Positions 43,653 to 54,700 of a DNA stretch of 64,000 bases are shown here, piece after piece (within the stretch, counting starts at the first letter, position 1; every line of letters begins with the position of its first letter). The notes under the pieces were generated by a model, which saw only the letters and a program-made list of their open reading frames with translations, did not search any database and had not been told where the DNA came from. This DNA is from an uncultured Bacteroidales bacterium (lineage in GTDB: Bacteria > Bacteroidota > Bacteroidia > Bacteroidales > Paludibacteraceae). The position numbers were made by a program, and so were the translations under genes. The stretch is taken from positions 1 to 64,000 of the forward strand of contig CAMHOY010000009.1 of NCBI GenBank assembly GCA_946186915.1, given 5' to 3'.

Positions 43653-44075
43653 TTACTTCACAACGATACCCATGCTACGCGCGGTACCTTTGACCATTTT
43701 GAGCGCGGACTCTACGGTGAAGCAGTTGAGGTCCGCCATTTTGTCCTGAGCGATCTGGAGAGCCTGCTCCTCGGTGATGGTTGCCACCTTGGTACGGTTC
43801 GGCTGGTCGCTACCGCTCTTCACCTTGGCAGCCTCAAGGAGCTGGATAGCTACAGGAGGAGTCTTAACGATGAAGTCAAACGATTTGTCCGCGTAAACGG
43901 TAATGATTACAGGCAGTACTTTGCCTGCTTTGTCTTGCGTTCTGGCATTGAACTGTTTGCAAAACTCCATGATGTTCACACCCTTGGAACCGAGTGCCGG
44001 TCCTACTGGAGGAGCGGGGTTAGCAGCGCCACCCTTGATTTGGAGTTTGATAAAACCAGCAATTTCTTTAGCCAT
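43653..44075 (-). CDS. rplK: Ribosomal protein L11
   Basis: The 140-residue product shows [20 protein letters not shown] and [20 protein letters not shown] plus the C-terminal [10 protein letters not shown]. It binds the GTPase-associated region of 23S rRNA and is needed for RelA sensing. Confidence 0.98.
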   Translation of the reverse strand: MAKEIAGFIKLQIKGGAANPAPPVGPALGSKGVNIMEFCKQFNARTQDKAGKVLPVIITVYADKSFDFIVKTPPVAIQLLEAAKVKSGSDQPNRTKVATITEEQALQIAQDKMADLNCFTVESALKMVKGTARSMGIVVK

Positions 44076-44184
44076 AGTTTTACGATTGTTAATAGTTTTT
44101 GGCCTGATAGCGGACTTGTCGTCCTCGGCCGGTTAATAAAATTGAAACTACCGAGTAGTGACTAACGACCTGTAACGGGGTCTC

Positions 44185-44736
44185 CTACTCTTTCTCTACC
44201 TGATTGAAGCCCAACTCCATGGGAGTCTGGCGATCGAAGATAGTTACAACTACTTTGAGTTTATGTTTCTCCTGACTCACTTCCTGTACGGTACCCTTGA
44301 AACCGCTGAACGGTCCGTCGGCGACCTTGACGCTTTCTCCGACGAGGAAGGTCACAGCGCTTGCGGCGCGTACCTCGGATTCGTTAGCCAGACCAACGAG
44401 TTTGTTAACCTCGGCCTGCGAAACCGGTTTCGGTTTGACGGTTGTTTTACCGCCGCTCAAGAAGCCCAACACATTCGGGATGTTACGCAACAGAGGGAAG
44501 CTCTCGTCGCAGAGGTAGCACTCGACCAACAGATATCCGGGGAGGAGATTACGCTCCTTCTCGGTACGTTTTCCGTTTTTGAGGGTTACCACTTTCTCCT
44601 TCGGAACCAGGACCTGCGACACATACTCGCGGAAGAGGGAACTGGAGACGAGGGCGTTATTGATATACTCCTCGACTTTGTTCTCTTTGCCGCTGATAGC
44701 GCGCAGCACATACCATTGTTTTTTGTTCTCAGCCAT
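44185..44736 (-). CDS. nusG: Transcription elongation/antitermination factor NusG
   Basis: The 183-residue product has the NGN domain (KQWYVLRAISGKENKVEEYI, then LLPGYLLVECYLCDESFPLL) and a C-terminal KOW domain (VADGPFSGFKGTVQEVSQEK). It binds RNA polymerase, couples it to ribosomes and modulates pausing and Rho. Confidence 0.97.
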   Translation of the reverse strand: MAENKKQWYVLRAISGKENKVEEYINNALVSSSLFREYVSQVLVPKEKVVTLKNGKRTEKERNLLPGYLLVECYLCDESFPLLRNIPNVLGFLSGGKTTVKPKPVSQAEVNKLVGLANESEVRAASAVTFLVGESVKVADGPFSGFKGTVQEVSQEKHKLKVVVTIFDRQTPMELGFNQVEKE

Positions 44737-44746
44737 CTTAAGTTCG

Positions 44747-44781
44747 GAATTAGAAATTAAAAATTAAGAATTACGAATTAG
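44747..44781. repeat. 7-bp tandem repeat, 5 units, between nusG and secE
   Basis: Units are GAATTAG, AAATTAA, AAATTAA, GAATTAC and GAATTAG; the last overlaps the secE stop codon. Confidence 0.8.
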
Positions 44782-44966
44782 AAGAGGCCGTAAACAAAAG
44801 TCATGATAGACTCGAAGCACCAGTCCATAAACCAAACGATCAGCGCCAGTATTATGGAAGCGATCAATACTATCACTGAACTCTGTGCCAACTCCTTGCG
44901 GGTCGGCCAGCTTACTTTGTGAACCAGTTCGTTGTACGATTCTTTGATGTTTTCTACAAACGTCAT
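44778..44966 (-). CDS. secE: Preprotein translocase subunit SecE
   Basis: The 62-residue product has the amphipathic segment ESYNELVHKVSWPTRKELAQ with the conserved SWP, followed by one transmembrane helix (SVIVLIASIILALIVWFMDW). It clamps SecY in the translocon. It lies between tRNA-Trp and nusG, the standard place. Confidence 0.97.
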   Translation of the reverse strand: MTFVENIKESYNELVHKVSWPTRKELAQSSVIVLIASIILALIVWFMDWCFESIMTFVYGLF

Positions 44967-45066
44967 ATTCTAGTAGATTTTTATTATCGGTACTAAACCA
45001 TTTTCCGCAACGCAATTCGGCTCTAACAGGCGTTAAAGTCGAATTGGAAGCTATGTCATGTAACAG

Positions 45067-45137
45067 CACGGAAGGCAGGAATCGAACCCACATTGACGGT
45101 TTTGGAGACCGCTCTCCTACCATTGGAGGACTTCCGT
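45067..45137 (-). tRNA. tRNA-Trp (anticodon CCA)
   Basis: The minus strand folds as a cloverleaf: acceptor ACGGAAG/CTTCCGT, anticodon loop CTCCAAA with CCA, T-loop GTTCGATTC, discriminator G. It sits between tuf and secE. Confidence 0.95.
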
Positions 45138-45171
45138 AAAAATGCAGAGGCCCGATGCCTCGTGCATTTTT
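45138..45171 (-). terminator. Strong hairpin between tuf and tRNA-Trp
   Basis: AAAAATGCA-GAGGC, loop CCGAT, GCCTC-g-TGCATTTTT: 14 bp with one bulge and flanking T-run, touching the tRNA 5' end. It may be a partial terminator or a processing hairpin for the tRNA. A second hairpin (GGCGAG/CTCGCC around GAATGC/GCATTC) lies at 45189-45219. Confidence 0.75.
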
Positions 45172-45248
45172 CCGGGAATCTTGGCGTCGGCGAGTTGCGA
45201 ATGCAAGCATTCACTCGCCTAGCACAAGATGTCCGTAAAGACTAATTA

Positions 45249-46436
45249 TTAGTCGATCAGTTTGGTGATCTGGCCGGAACCTACGGTACGTCCACCCTCA
45301 CGGATAGCGAAACGCAGACCCTCAGAGCAAGCAACCGGATAGATCAACTTAACCTGAATCTCGAGGTTATCACCCGGCATTACCATCTCAGTTCCTTCCG
45401 GCAGAGTGATCTCACCGGTAACATCCATTGTACGGATGTAGAACTGCGGACGATAGTGGTTGTGGAACGGAGTGTGACGGCCACCCTCTTCTTTCTTCAG
45501 GATATAAACCGAAGCTTTGAACTCGCTGTACGGTTTTACCATACCCGGGTGCGTCAATACCATACCACGCTTAACCTCATCTTTGTCGATACCACGGAGG
45601 AGCAGACCTACGTTATCACCTGCCTCACCCTGATCCAACAGTTTGCGGAACATCTCAACGCCGGTTACAACGCTCTTCTTGCCATCAGCACCAAGACCGA
45701 TGAGCTGAACCTCGTCACCAACTTTGATAACACCGGTCTCGATACGACCTGTTGCTACAGTACCACGACCGGTGATGGAGAATACATCCTCAACCGGCAT
45801 CAGGAACGGTTTGTCAACGGCACGTACAGGCAGCTGGATCCAGTTGTCGCAAGCATCCATCAACTCCATTATCTTCTCCTCCCACTCAGGAACACCGTTC
45901 AGTGCACCCAGTGCAGAACCGCGGATAACAGGAGTGTTGTCACCATCGAAATCATAGAAGTTCAACAGCTCACGCATCTCCATCTCAACGAGATCCAACA
46001 TCTCAGGATCGTCAACCATATCGCACTTGTTCATAAATACAACCAGGCGCGGTACGTTTACTTGGCGAGCCAACAGGATGTGCTCGCGGGTCTGAGGCAT
46101 AGGACCATCAGTTGCAGCAACTACGATGATTGCACCATCCATCTGAGCAGCACCGGTAACCATGTTCTTTACATAGTCGGCGTGACCCGGGCAGTCTACG
46201 TGTGCGTAGTGGCGGTTAGCAGTTTGATACTCAACGTGAGCGGTGTTGATTGTGATACCACGCTCTTTCTCCTCGGGAGCGTTATCGATTGAATCGAAAG
46301 AACGCTGCTCCGAAAGACCCTTCTTTGCCAATACGGTGGTAATAGCTGCGGTCAGAGTCGTTTTTCCGTGGTCAACGTGACCGATGGTACCGATGTTTAC
46401 GTGCGGTTTCGAACGGTCAAATTTTTCTTTTGCCAT
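45249..46436 (-). CDS. tuf: Elongation factor Tu
   Basis: The 395-residue GTPase delivers aminoacyl-tRNA to the ribosome. Seen are G1 [11 protein letters not shown]3 [12 protein letters not shown] and G4 NKCDMVDD, then domains 2 and 3 ending [15 protein letters not shown]. Position between the tRNA cluster and tRNA-Trp is conserved. The kirromycin and GE2270 contact regions look ordinary. Confidence 0.99.
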   Translation of the reverse strand: MAKEKFDRSKPHVNIGTIGHVDHGKTTLTAAITTVLAKKGLSEQRSFDSIDNAPEEKERGITINTAHVEYQTANRHYAHVDCPGHADYVKNMVTGAAQMDGAIIVVAATDGPMPQTREHILLARQVNVPRLVVFMNKCDMVDDPEMLDLVEMEMRELLNFYDFDGDNTPVIRGSALGALNGVPEWEEKIMELMDACDNWIQLPVRAVDKPFLMPVEDVFSITGRGTVATGRIETGVIKVGDEVQLIGLGADGKKSVVTGVEMFRKLLDQGEAGDNVGLLLRGIDKDEVKRGMVLTHPGMVKPYSEFKASVYILKKEEGGRHTPFHNHYRPQFYIRTMDVTGEITLPEGTEMVMPGDNLEIQVKLIYPVACSEGLRFAIREGGRTVGSGQITKLID

Positions 46437-46496
46437 AGTAATTCTTTAATTTTTATTAACGTTAATAAACAAAATTTGTTTTTGTTTGTTTCTTCT

Positions 46497-46530
46497 AAAA
46501 AAGGTCGGTTCACATTCGTAGACCGACCTT
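46497..46530 (-). terminator. Hairpin between the tRNA cluster and tuf
   Basis: AAGGTCGGT (46501-46509) pairs with ACCGACCTT (46522-46530), a 9-bp stem followed on the minus strand by TTTTTT. It probably lets part of the transcription pass into tuf or ends the tRNA transcript; no good separate tuf promoter was found in 46437-46500. Confidence 0.75.
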
Positions 46531-46569
46531 AAATTGGGGTCCCCGAAAAATTTTATTTTTTGGGGAGAG

Positions 46570-46641
<72 letters not shown>

Positions 46642-46646
46642 ATAAG

Positions 46647-46719
46647 AGCGAAAGACGGGACTCAAACCCGCGACCCCCAGCTTGGAAGGCTAGTGCTCTA
46701 TCGACTGAGCTACTTTCGC
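46647..46719 (-). tRNA. tRNA-Gly (anticodon TCC)
   Basis: Acceptor GCGAAAG/CTTTCGC, anticodon stem-loop CTAGC-CTTCCAA-GCTGG, T-loop GTTTGAGTC. Confidence 0.95.
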
Positions 46720-46848
46720 GCGCTTGAGCTAATATTTGCGTGACTCGCGGCAAAGCCGCTCGATGACGCTACATATTGCTCTACGCTTTTCGAGCTGCAA
46801 AGTTAGACTTTGTATCTCGAGGTGAGAGATATGCTCTCGATTGCGTTG

Positions 46849-46931
46849 TGGGTGCGGATGGATTCGAACCACCGAAGTCGAAAGACAGCAGATTTACAGT
46901 CTGCCCCATTTGGCCACTCTGGAACACACCC
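46849..46931 (-). tRNA. tRNA-Tyr (anticodon GTA)
   Basis: A class II tRNA of 83 nt with a long variable arm, anticodon stem-loop GCAGA-CTGTAAA-TCTGC and acceptor GGGTGTG/CGCACCC (one G-U pair). Confidence 0.95.
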
Positions 46932-47066
46932 CCGCGTTCGCATCCCTCGGACTGCGATACAAAAATTGTATCGATAAGTCTCTCGGGCGCTCCGCTTTTA
47001 AAATCACAAGTTAAAACTTCTGATTTTAGTTTATTACCAGTTACTCAAAGAACTTTTTCTATTTGG

Positions 47067-47139
47067 AGCCTCTAGTCGGACTCGAACCAACGACCGCTGG
47101 ATTACAAATCTAGTGCTCTACCAACTGAGCTATAGAGGC
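47067..47139 (-). tRNA. tRNA-Thr (anticodon TGT)
   Basis: Acceptor GCCTCTA/TAGAGGC and anticodon stem-loop CTAGA-TTTGTAA-TCCAG (one mismatch at the stem end). First tRNA of the cluster after the promoter at 47281. Confidence 0.95.
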
Positions 47140-47280
47140 GCGCTTACATTGACACTCGCGTGACTGCGCGTTCCACGCTTGTATAACGCTCCGTGTCATG
47201 CTACGCTTTTCGGTCGGAATATCGCTTCGCTAGCATTCCTCCCGAGGGAGATATCTCAGTCTTCCGGTCGAAAGCGGGTG

Positions 47281-47310
47281 CAAAGGTACTGCTTTTTTTT
47301 GAAATAGCAA
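47281..47310 (-). promoter_or_regulatory. Promoter of the tRNA-tuf-secE-nusG-ribosomal protein cluster
   Basis: TTG, 19 bp and TACCTTTG on the minus strand, about 140 bp before the first tRNA. It is the only good promoter seen upstream of the whole 13-kb cluster. Confidence 0.8.
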
Positions 47311-47336
47311 AACTTTTTTGAAAAAAAATGCATTTT

Positions 47337-48275
47337 TTAGTTTTTTTTCTTGTTTTTGTCATCCGTATTTGCCTTTGCGCGGGGGTGTGTAGCCATATAG
47401 ACGCGTTTGATCTGCTCAAAGGTCGTATGCGTATAAACCTGGGTCGTACTGAGGGAGGCATGTCCCAAAAGCGTCTGGATGGTTCGTATATCGGCGCCGT
47501 TATCGAGCATGGTAGTAGCGAAGGTATGACGGAGGACGTGCGGCGAGTGTTTCTTGAGCGTACTGACTTCTCCCATACGCGTACGCACGATATTATATAA
47601 GGTGTATTTGGTCAGGTTCGGGAAGAACCGGTGATTGGAGATTGGAGATTGGAGATTGGCGATTTGTTCATCGCGAGCCTGCATATAATCCTTAATCTCG
47701 GCGATGAGTGCCTCTCCGATAGGAACGATACGTTCCTTGCGCCGTTTGCCGAAGATCCGTATCTGCGCCTGCTGCAGGTCGATGTCGGCATCAGTGAGCG
47801 CAAGCAGTTCCGCCTGTCGCATGCCGGTTTGGTACAAGAGCGAGATGATGAGGTTATCCCGTAGGGTCGTTCTCTCCTTCCCTAACTCACTCACTCCCTC
47901 ATTCATTGCCGGTTGCCCCAAGGCGGCCTTCATCTCCTCTTCGCGAAAGAAGACAGGCAGGGGTTTATCAGCCTTGGGCGGTATGATGCGTGCGGTAATA
48001 TCCTTCTTGACCTTGCCTTGTCGCAGGAGGAACTTATAGAAGGAGCGGAGTGCGGATAGTTTGCGTTTGACGGATCGCGGAGACTGGTGCTGCTTCTCCA
48101 GAAGACAGAGCATCCATTCCTTGACGTCCGTCTCATCGGGCGCTGTAGGGTCCAGTTCCTCAGGCGTACGCCCCAGGAACGTACAGAAGTCCCGCAGGTC
48201 ATCGCGGTAGGCCTCGACGGTACGCGGAGAGTACTTCCGCTCGATAGCGATATAATCCAAGAAATGCTGTATCAC
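47337..48275 (-). CDS. XerC/XerD-type tyrosine recombinase
   Basis: Such recombinases resolve chromosome dimers at dif; some are element integrases. The 312-residue product starts at GTG (48275) with MIQHFLDYIAIERKYSPRTV, has the N-terminal SAM-like domain and the catalytic residues TGMRQAEL (Arg), HVLRHTFATTML (His-x-x-Arg) and GHASLSTTQVYTH (His, Tyr). Residues about 205-214 (ANLQSPISNH) are encoded by a perfect 7-bp repeat array inserted between the catalytic Lys-hairpin and the His region, in a loop. The length and lack of adjacent att sites or cargo point to a housekeeping XerC/D. Its promoter leaves almost no leader. Confidence 0.92.
   Translation of the reverse strand: MIQHFLDYIAIERKYSPRTVEAYRDDLRDFCTFLGRTPEELDPTAPDETDVKEWMLCLLEKQHQSPRSVKRKLSALRSFYKFLLRQGKVKKDITARIIPPKADKPLPVFFREEEMKAALGQPAMNEGVSELGKERTTLRDNLIISLLYQTGMRQAELLALTDADIDLQQAQIRIFGKRRKERIVPIGEALIAEIKDYMQARDEQIANLQSPISNHRFFPNLTKYTLYNIVRTRMGEVSTLKKHSPHVLRHTFATTMLDNGADIRTIQTLLGHASLSTTQVYTHTTFEQIKRVYMATHPRAKANTDDKNKKKN
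47633..47660. repeat. 7-bp tandem repeat, 4 units, inside the xer gene
   Basis: Units are GATTGGA, GATTGGA, GATTGGA and GATTGGC, encoding ANLQSPISN on the minus strand. Confidence 0.92.
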
Positions 48276-48279
48276 GGCG

Positions 48280-48310
48280 CAAAGGTACTACAAAAAAAGC
48301 ATATATGCAA
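48280..48310 (-). promoter_or_regulatory. Promoter of the xer gene, leaderless layout
   Basis: TTG (extended TTGCATAT), 20 bp and TACCTTTG on the minus strand. Only four bases separate the -7 element from the GTG start, so the message should begin at or inside the start codon. Confidence 0.75.
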
Positions 48311-48351
48311 GTTTTCTCACATTTTTATTTGCCGGAGAGGCGTACTACGAG

Positions 48352-48385
48352 AAAAAGGGAGTCACTTGGAGGTGACTCTCTTTTT
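48352..48385. terminator. Terminator overlapping the 3' end of the 135-residue protein gene
   Basis: AAAAAGGGAGTCAC pairs with GTGACTCTCTTTTT, a 14-bp stem with one wobble and a 6-nt loop. The stop codon lies in the stem. Confidence 0.85.
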
Positions 48386-48769
48386 CTTAAAAAGTATGAA
48401 CAATGCTGCCATCAGCAACAGAATGAGCGGTTCGCCCAGAGGCGCGGGATCGGGCAGGACGCCGATAGGGTTATCCTCGGGCGGGTCCCATGGTCCGCGT
48501 CGTGGTCCGGAGGGGGCGTAAGCGGGTGCCCCTACCGTCGAGGTGGGACTCACGAGGGAGGAATAGGGCGAGGTGGAACGGAACTGATACGCTGGCGCGG
48601 TGGCCGTTTGGTATGACATATTGGTCATTGCCCATTGGTCACGGGAGGAGGTCGTGCGGCTGCCTCCCGTCTGCGCATAGTTCGGGAGGGCATGGCCGAC
48701 CAACAGCCACGCCGCAAGCATCCATCTATATAACACGATACGGTGCTTCATTTTCATCATCTTCTTCAT
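48362..48769 (-). CDS. Signal-peptide protein with C-terminal membrane anchor, partner of the giant protein (135 aa)
   Basis: The product has a signal peptide (YRWMLAAWLLVGHALPNYAQ), a Ser/Thr/Pro-rich body without Cys, and a C-terminal motif DPAPLGEPLILLLMAALFIL followed by FKKKR. Proline, PLGE, a hydrophobic helix and a basic end form a tripartite pattern like cell-surface sorting tails; short proteins with P-PIG/PLGE, helix and basic end are frequent in Bacteroidales, with unknown role. The start overlaps the stop of the 3359-residue gene in ATGA, so the two are translationally coupled. Residues 42-51 are encoded by a 7-bp array. The family is unknown to me. Confidence 0.65.
   Translation of the reverse strand: MKKMMKMKHRIVLYRWMLAAWLLVGHALPNYAQTGGSRTTSSRDQWAMTNMSYQTATAPAYQFRSTSPYSSLVSPTSTVGAPAYAPSGPRRGPWDPPEDNPIGVLPDPAPLGEPLILLLMAALFILFKKKRVTSK
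48618..48645. repeat. 7-bp tandem repeat, 4 units (degenerate), inside the 135-residue protein gene
   Basis: Units are ATATTGG, TCATTGC, CCATTGG and TCACGGG. Confidence 0.65.
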
Positions 48770-51700
48770 CTAATCTCCTGTCCGTACATTGTATAGACAT
48801 GTCCATTGCGCAGGATGAGCACATGTCCGTTCTTAATAATCTTCATTGCCTTTTCTCCGCTATTTTGTATCGGGTCGAGATCGGTAGCGATATCGTCTCC
48901 CGTTCCGGACGGGTTAAAGCCACGACGGCGGATATAATAGCGGTTTTCATGGCTGGTCTCGGGTGTCTCGATTGTGAGGCATATACCATCAGAGATGGTT
49001 CGCTCCGAATCGGTGAGCGCATCGTAGAGGACGAGTTCGCCGTCAATAGCGTTGACGCCGGTGAACCAGAGGTTGGTGACGGGGTCATAGGGCAGCGGAC
49101 TCATATAGAACGATACGGGGATATTGAGCACCTCGTCCCGAAGATCAATACTGAGTCCATACTCCCCTTCCGACGCATATATATTAAACGGCGTGGTCGG
49201 CGTATTGGTCATCGAGAAACTATTGATATTAAGGGTAGTCAACATTGCATCTTCTCCATCGAGCACCTCGGCATGGTACCCTTGACCGATGAGCAGTCTC
49301 GAGACGCAGCGCGGCGAGACGGGGTTGATAGCCGTGACGGTCATGATACCCTTGGCCAATGGCGACTGGCCGGTAGCCATTTGCGATTGGCGATTATTGA
49401 GTTGGGTCTTATACCGCTTGGGGGCCGGTGATGGAGGCGGCACGACGGGCAGGGTCACGATGCGGCTGGTATTGAGCGTCACTGTTTTCTCCGTTGCTTC
49501 AGAGGGGACAGAAATCACTATTGCGTGCATCGGCGGGAGGTACCGCTGCAGGTTGGTCAGTTCGTTGGTTGTGGCCAGCGCTGCGTCTCTGGATATCGTC
49601 GTATAAGCGCCTGCGGCGTTGATATATCCGAACTCTCCGCTCAGTTCATTATCGGCAATAAAGCCCCAGATGTCGATATATCCCATGGTGGGGTTACCGA
49701 AGACGAAAGAGGTCGAAGCCACTGCATTGGTGAGGATATAGTCCTTGCTCGTAGCCAATATGCCCGGCTCGAAGGCCAGTCTGCCGACTTTCTCGGAAGC
49801 GCTTGCGACAGCAGCACGTTGCGCGGGCAGGCCGGACTCATAGAAATCCCAGAGTTTATCACCGGAGACATTATAATAATAATATATCTCGTCGTGTTTC
49901 GGGAGTCTGACTTCGGCTCGGTTGCCGGATTTGGTACGCGAATAGATTGCCCATCCCTGCGCAGCCGGGAGCGGGAGGGTCATTGCATTGGTGACCTTCG
50001 ACCAATCGGCTTTGGCGGTATAGACCGAGTCTTCCACGTTGTCGCCGTTACCTTTCTGGACGACCTCGCGGCTATAGACGGAGAGCCAGAAGGAGGCGTT
50101 ACCATAGGTAGCGCTACGTCCGGAGGCGTCGAATGTACCCACCTCCCATGCGGGCGTTTCATGCGTCAGGTCCGCGTTCGCCATGAAGATATCTCCGGAG
50201 AGGAGACCTTCTACCGGCGAGGTACGGAGCGCCCATGTCTCATGCGGCATAGTCAGGTCCGCAATCACGCTATCGTAGATGAGGCGTTGTTGCTGGCTGA
50301 GGGCAGCTCCCGGCAGGAAGCGGATGGAATGGCAGGTATTGTATTTGAATCCTACCTGTTGGACGGAGTCCTCGGACGGAATCGTAGCGGGCAGCACCGG
50401 ATAGGGTTTGCCATCCGTCATCGGCGGCACGATCACATAGCTGGTAGGCAGCGGCGCAAAGCGCGCATCGGCATGGATAGGCACGTTATGCTCCGTGATA
50501 CCGATCCAGTTCGCGGGGTTATTCCACTTGTTATCCGAGGACTGCGGATCCCAGCGCAGGTAGTTCGGCACGACGCTGACAATGAACGGGATTGTACCTA
50601 CCGGGCAGTCTCCTATTCCTCCCCAACCGTCAAGTCCCAGACTTGTCATCATCTCGATACCGAAGGTATAGCTGTATCCGTCGCGCATGCTATAGTTGGT
50701 AGCAGCAGCGGGCACGAGATGAAGCGTATCGCCTCCGTTCCTGTAATAACCCGTATTGTCACCGTCCGTATTCCAGGATCTATCCGGCTCGAGGGCAATC
50801 GTATGCACACCCTCGCGGAATTCCGGGTCGTTGGTTGACAAGAAGATGACTTGCTTCAGCGCCACTCTCGGATTATCCGTCCCTTCGAACATCATGAGCG
50901 AGTCAATCGAGATAGCTATATCGGAATTTGCATGCAATGCATCCGCCAGGACAGTAATCGGATATTGCGACTCTTCCTCCGAGCGGTTGAGTCCGCCGAT
51001 GACCAACGGCACGCCGTTACCCAGCGTGGATGCCATCGAAATATGTACGGGGGTCGGACATACATCGATATTCAGATCCTGCATTACCTCGGAGCCGGTA
51101 CCCGGAATCGGGAAGATGGTATATTGTACCGACTCGCTGACCGGCGTAACGATGGTCAGGTTCTCCTGATAGAGCGTGAGGAATCCGGCGTTCACCAGAT
51201 GGGCGAGGACGTCATACGGATGCACATCCTCGGAGAGGGTCACACCATTTCCGAGTTGGACGTTCTTCATCGTATTCCTATTCACCTCCGCGAGAGAATG
51301 GGCCATACAGTTCGGATTGTTTGTACCACCGGTACCCTGGTCCGGATTGGCACGGAGGATATCCTTAATCACTTTCTCTATATCGCTGTACTTATAGCCG
51401 TATCGCGCCTTGCTGGAAGCCTCAGCGGTATCTCCATGGAGGAGCCAGTCGTTATAACACGAGCCGGTGACTTCAATAGGCGCGGTATTATTCAGCAGGA
51501 TGGTACCTTTGACATGCAGGGACACATCATAGGTGGTATTGGAACACATTGCCGACACCTCCTTCTCCGGCTGCTCTTCTCCGTTGAGCGTGAGGATCAT
51601 ACGGTTTCGTACTCTCAGCGAACGGGTCAAGGCGCATTTACTGGAGAGGAGTTCCTCATACCTGCCTGCCATATGGATCATATAGGTATTATCCGCAGCC

Positions 51701-54700
51701 ATCTTCGCCGAGTGGATGACATAGAATACCGGACGGATAGAGTCATCCAGATGCTCGAAGACGTATCCCTTACGGAAGACGATGACGGAGGGATCGGTTT
51801 CATGTTGTGCCAAGGTGGTCTCAAATTTATCAACCAGTCCCTGCAGGTTCGGGAATACGGAATCATTCGGCAATTCCGGTGTGTAGTGGCGGCTCGGCAG
51901 GTCGATTCGTCCATAGACGGTATCCTTGACAGAAGGAGGAGTGGTCGGCTTTATCACCTCATTATCATAGCCGTCCACCAGCTTGAGGAAGGTGGTGTCA
52001 TTGGACTTGGTGATCTCCTGCGCGGTATAGTACTCGCTACCCGAAGCATAGATTTCATCGGTGAAGCCCTGGTAGTCCACACGGAGCACGATATGGGTAA
52101 GGGAGTCGCTTTCGTTCTCGTTCTTACAAGTGGTGTTCGCCTGATAAACCATCAACGGCGGTTTAGTAGCGAAGATACACATGTCATCAATGATGAAGTC
52201 ATTACCGTCATCATTAGACGCCATGTTATACACCCGTACGCGGAAGTGTACATATTCCTTATCTTGCTCGATGGGGAAGTATATCTGGTACCACTTGTTG
52301 GACTGCGCCAGGTCTCCGGTCAGATAGGAAGTGATATCCTCCCATGCGGAGCCATCCAATGAGCCTTGTACGGAGAAAAGGAAGTTCGGGCAGGATTTAC
52401 CTGTTTCGTTACCGGGATTCCCAACATAGGCGGAGAAGTAGAGCTTCTGTCCCTCGCAGAGGTGTGACTCCAGCGAGAGGGCGGCTACCTGTCCGGCAGA
52501 GGACATACCATCGCAGAAGATCATATATCCGTTCGCGGCACCGCCGTGTTGCTCCATCTTGTGCCAATAGTTACCGAACGACGGGATACGGTTGATGAGG
52601 TTATACTCACCCATGTTCGCGAGGTTCGCCAAACCGTTCTTGTTATGCGGACGGTTATCGGGAAGGACCGCCGTTTTTGGATACGCGAATCCATAAGAAG
52701 CGTCCGCCCATGGCAGCGGGTGCGGATAGACGGTATAGTCCGTTCCGGGTTTGTTATAGTCGAAGTTAAGTCGTTCAAGCACTTCGTAGTTCTGCTCTAT
52801 CTCGTCATTGGGAAGGATGGCTTTGCCGGCATTCTCCAACTTCGGTCCGAACATCGTCTCACGATGGTACAATATCTTGTACCGGCATATATTGAACCAA
52901 TAATCGCCGGGATCATTCGCCTCATCCTCTGTACCTACATTGGTAGATTTCACACTCCGTGCGCGCAAACAATATATTACTGTATCGACTCCGGATGGAG
53001 AAGTAACATTACCTTTCAGCGGCACGACGAGAAAGTCATTCGCCTCCGAGATGGAATGCGTACAAGGCGTATAGGCATCCGTAGAGGGATTATAGGTAAA
53101 CCATTCGCATTCGGCATCCCATCCGCCGCACCAGATCATGGTATCTTTCGCAGTAGCATCAAAAGAATCCCAGTTATCGTCACGCATGTAGTATCCCAGG
53201 AGGGACTCGGAGTGCTGACCTTTCTTCAGGTTATCGTAGCTATAACGTTGCTCGGTTGTCAGAAGGAGGCGGTTCCCTATCGGCGCACGCACCACGTGGT
53301 CTTCCAGATATTTCTGGCCGGCATAGGGAGCACCCAACGCATATTTATAATGCTCCATAGTGTCCGCTCTCTCGGTCCAAGGACGGAGTTCGTATATCTC
53401 GCGTAGCGAGAGGGTCGGCTCGATGATATTGGTCATCGTATCCAACTTCGCCGTATCGACCTGGTTGACATTTTTCATGGACAACGGCAGGTTGTCGTAA
53501 TAGACACTGAGGTCCACCGCATAGGTCTCGATTGCTTTGTTCTGCGGCGGATAGAGCATCGGTGCCTTGGAAGGAGGATCCTTACGCGCATTATAATCCG
53601 CCGAAGGCACATGGAAGACGGTGTAACGTCCCTGTGTTACCAGTTTCTTGCCTTTACTGTGATCATCCGGATCTTTCCAGACAGAGTCTCCAATGACGCG
53701 GAACGGGAAGTTCCCTTTACTACCGGTATTGGTCGGTGCGGTTTCCCATCGCTCGTTGGGGATATCCGTATCTTCTTTTCCCGGCTGGAGCGAATACCAG
53801 CGCCACCATCCGTAGAAGTTACGCTCGCGGACAGGCAGTTCGACACGCTGGTCGGTCGATTGCGCTTCGTTAGACGGGTTATAATAATAGAGGATGTTCT
53901 TGTTCTCATGTACCTGCTGTACACCATCTTTCAGTGTATCGCCCGAAGCACCTCTGGAGTGCATGAGGTTCTGGTTACCGGCGTACTGGAAGCGGCTGGC
54001 TTGCATGACTTGGAGACGGAAGTTGACATATTTCCACTTACCGACCCCATCGAGATACATGGTATAGGCCAGGATCAAGTTCGCCGAGCGCGGTGCGCGG
54101 ATACCGTTGCCCAGACAACGGACGGTGATTGTATTGTCCGTCATGCTACTGATTTCGCACCAGTCGGGCGTATTACCATACTCATCCAACAGACGTATCT
54201 CTGCACGCGCAGGGTTCGTCAATTTCATCAGGGAGGTCAGGTCTTCACCGTCTCCGGTATAAGCAACTACCTGGTTCTCCGTATTCAGGGTATTGGTACC
54301 GAAACGATGGTCAGTATGGAGGATGAAGGTATGTTCATCATTCACATCCGTTGACACCTCCGGCGGGAAGACATAGTAATGCTCATCGCCCTCCACCGAA
54401 CAGATGAGCGAATCATACGCTGCCTCGTGGAAGGTTCGGCGAATAAGCGGAATCTTAAGATGCGCGTCATCAACCGAAGTGAAGCTGCTCCATGCTTCTT
54501 TGAAACGATAGGCCGGAGCACCGGATTGCAGGGAAATCTGCACATCAAGGGTATCGACGATATTCACGTATTTGCCTCCATACATCACGTCCATCGGGAT
54601 GCCGGGAGCCGGTGTGACGGTCGTGGTGAGGTTAGCGTTCGTCGTCCTGCTCAATCCGCTGGCTCCTGCAGTGAAGCGGCTATCGTGTATGATAGTAATT

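Noticed and set aside
49525..52362. Long plus-strand frames opposite the giant secreted protein (437, 503 and others)
   Set aside because: They are shadows of one continuous 3359-codon minus-strand gene with signal peptide and promoter; they show no family features.
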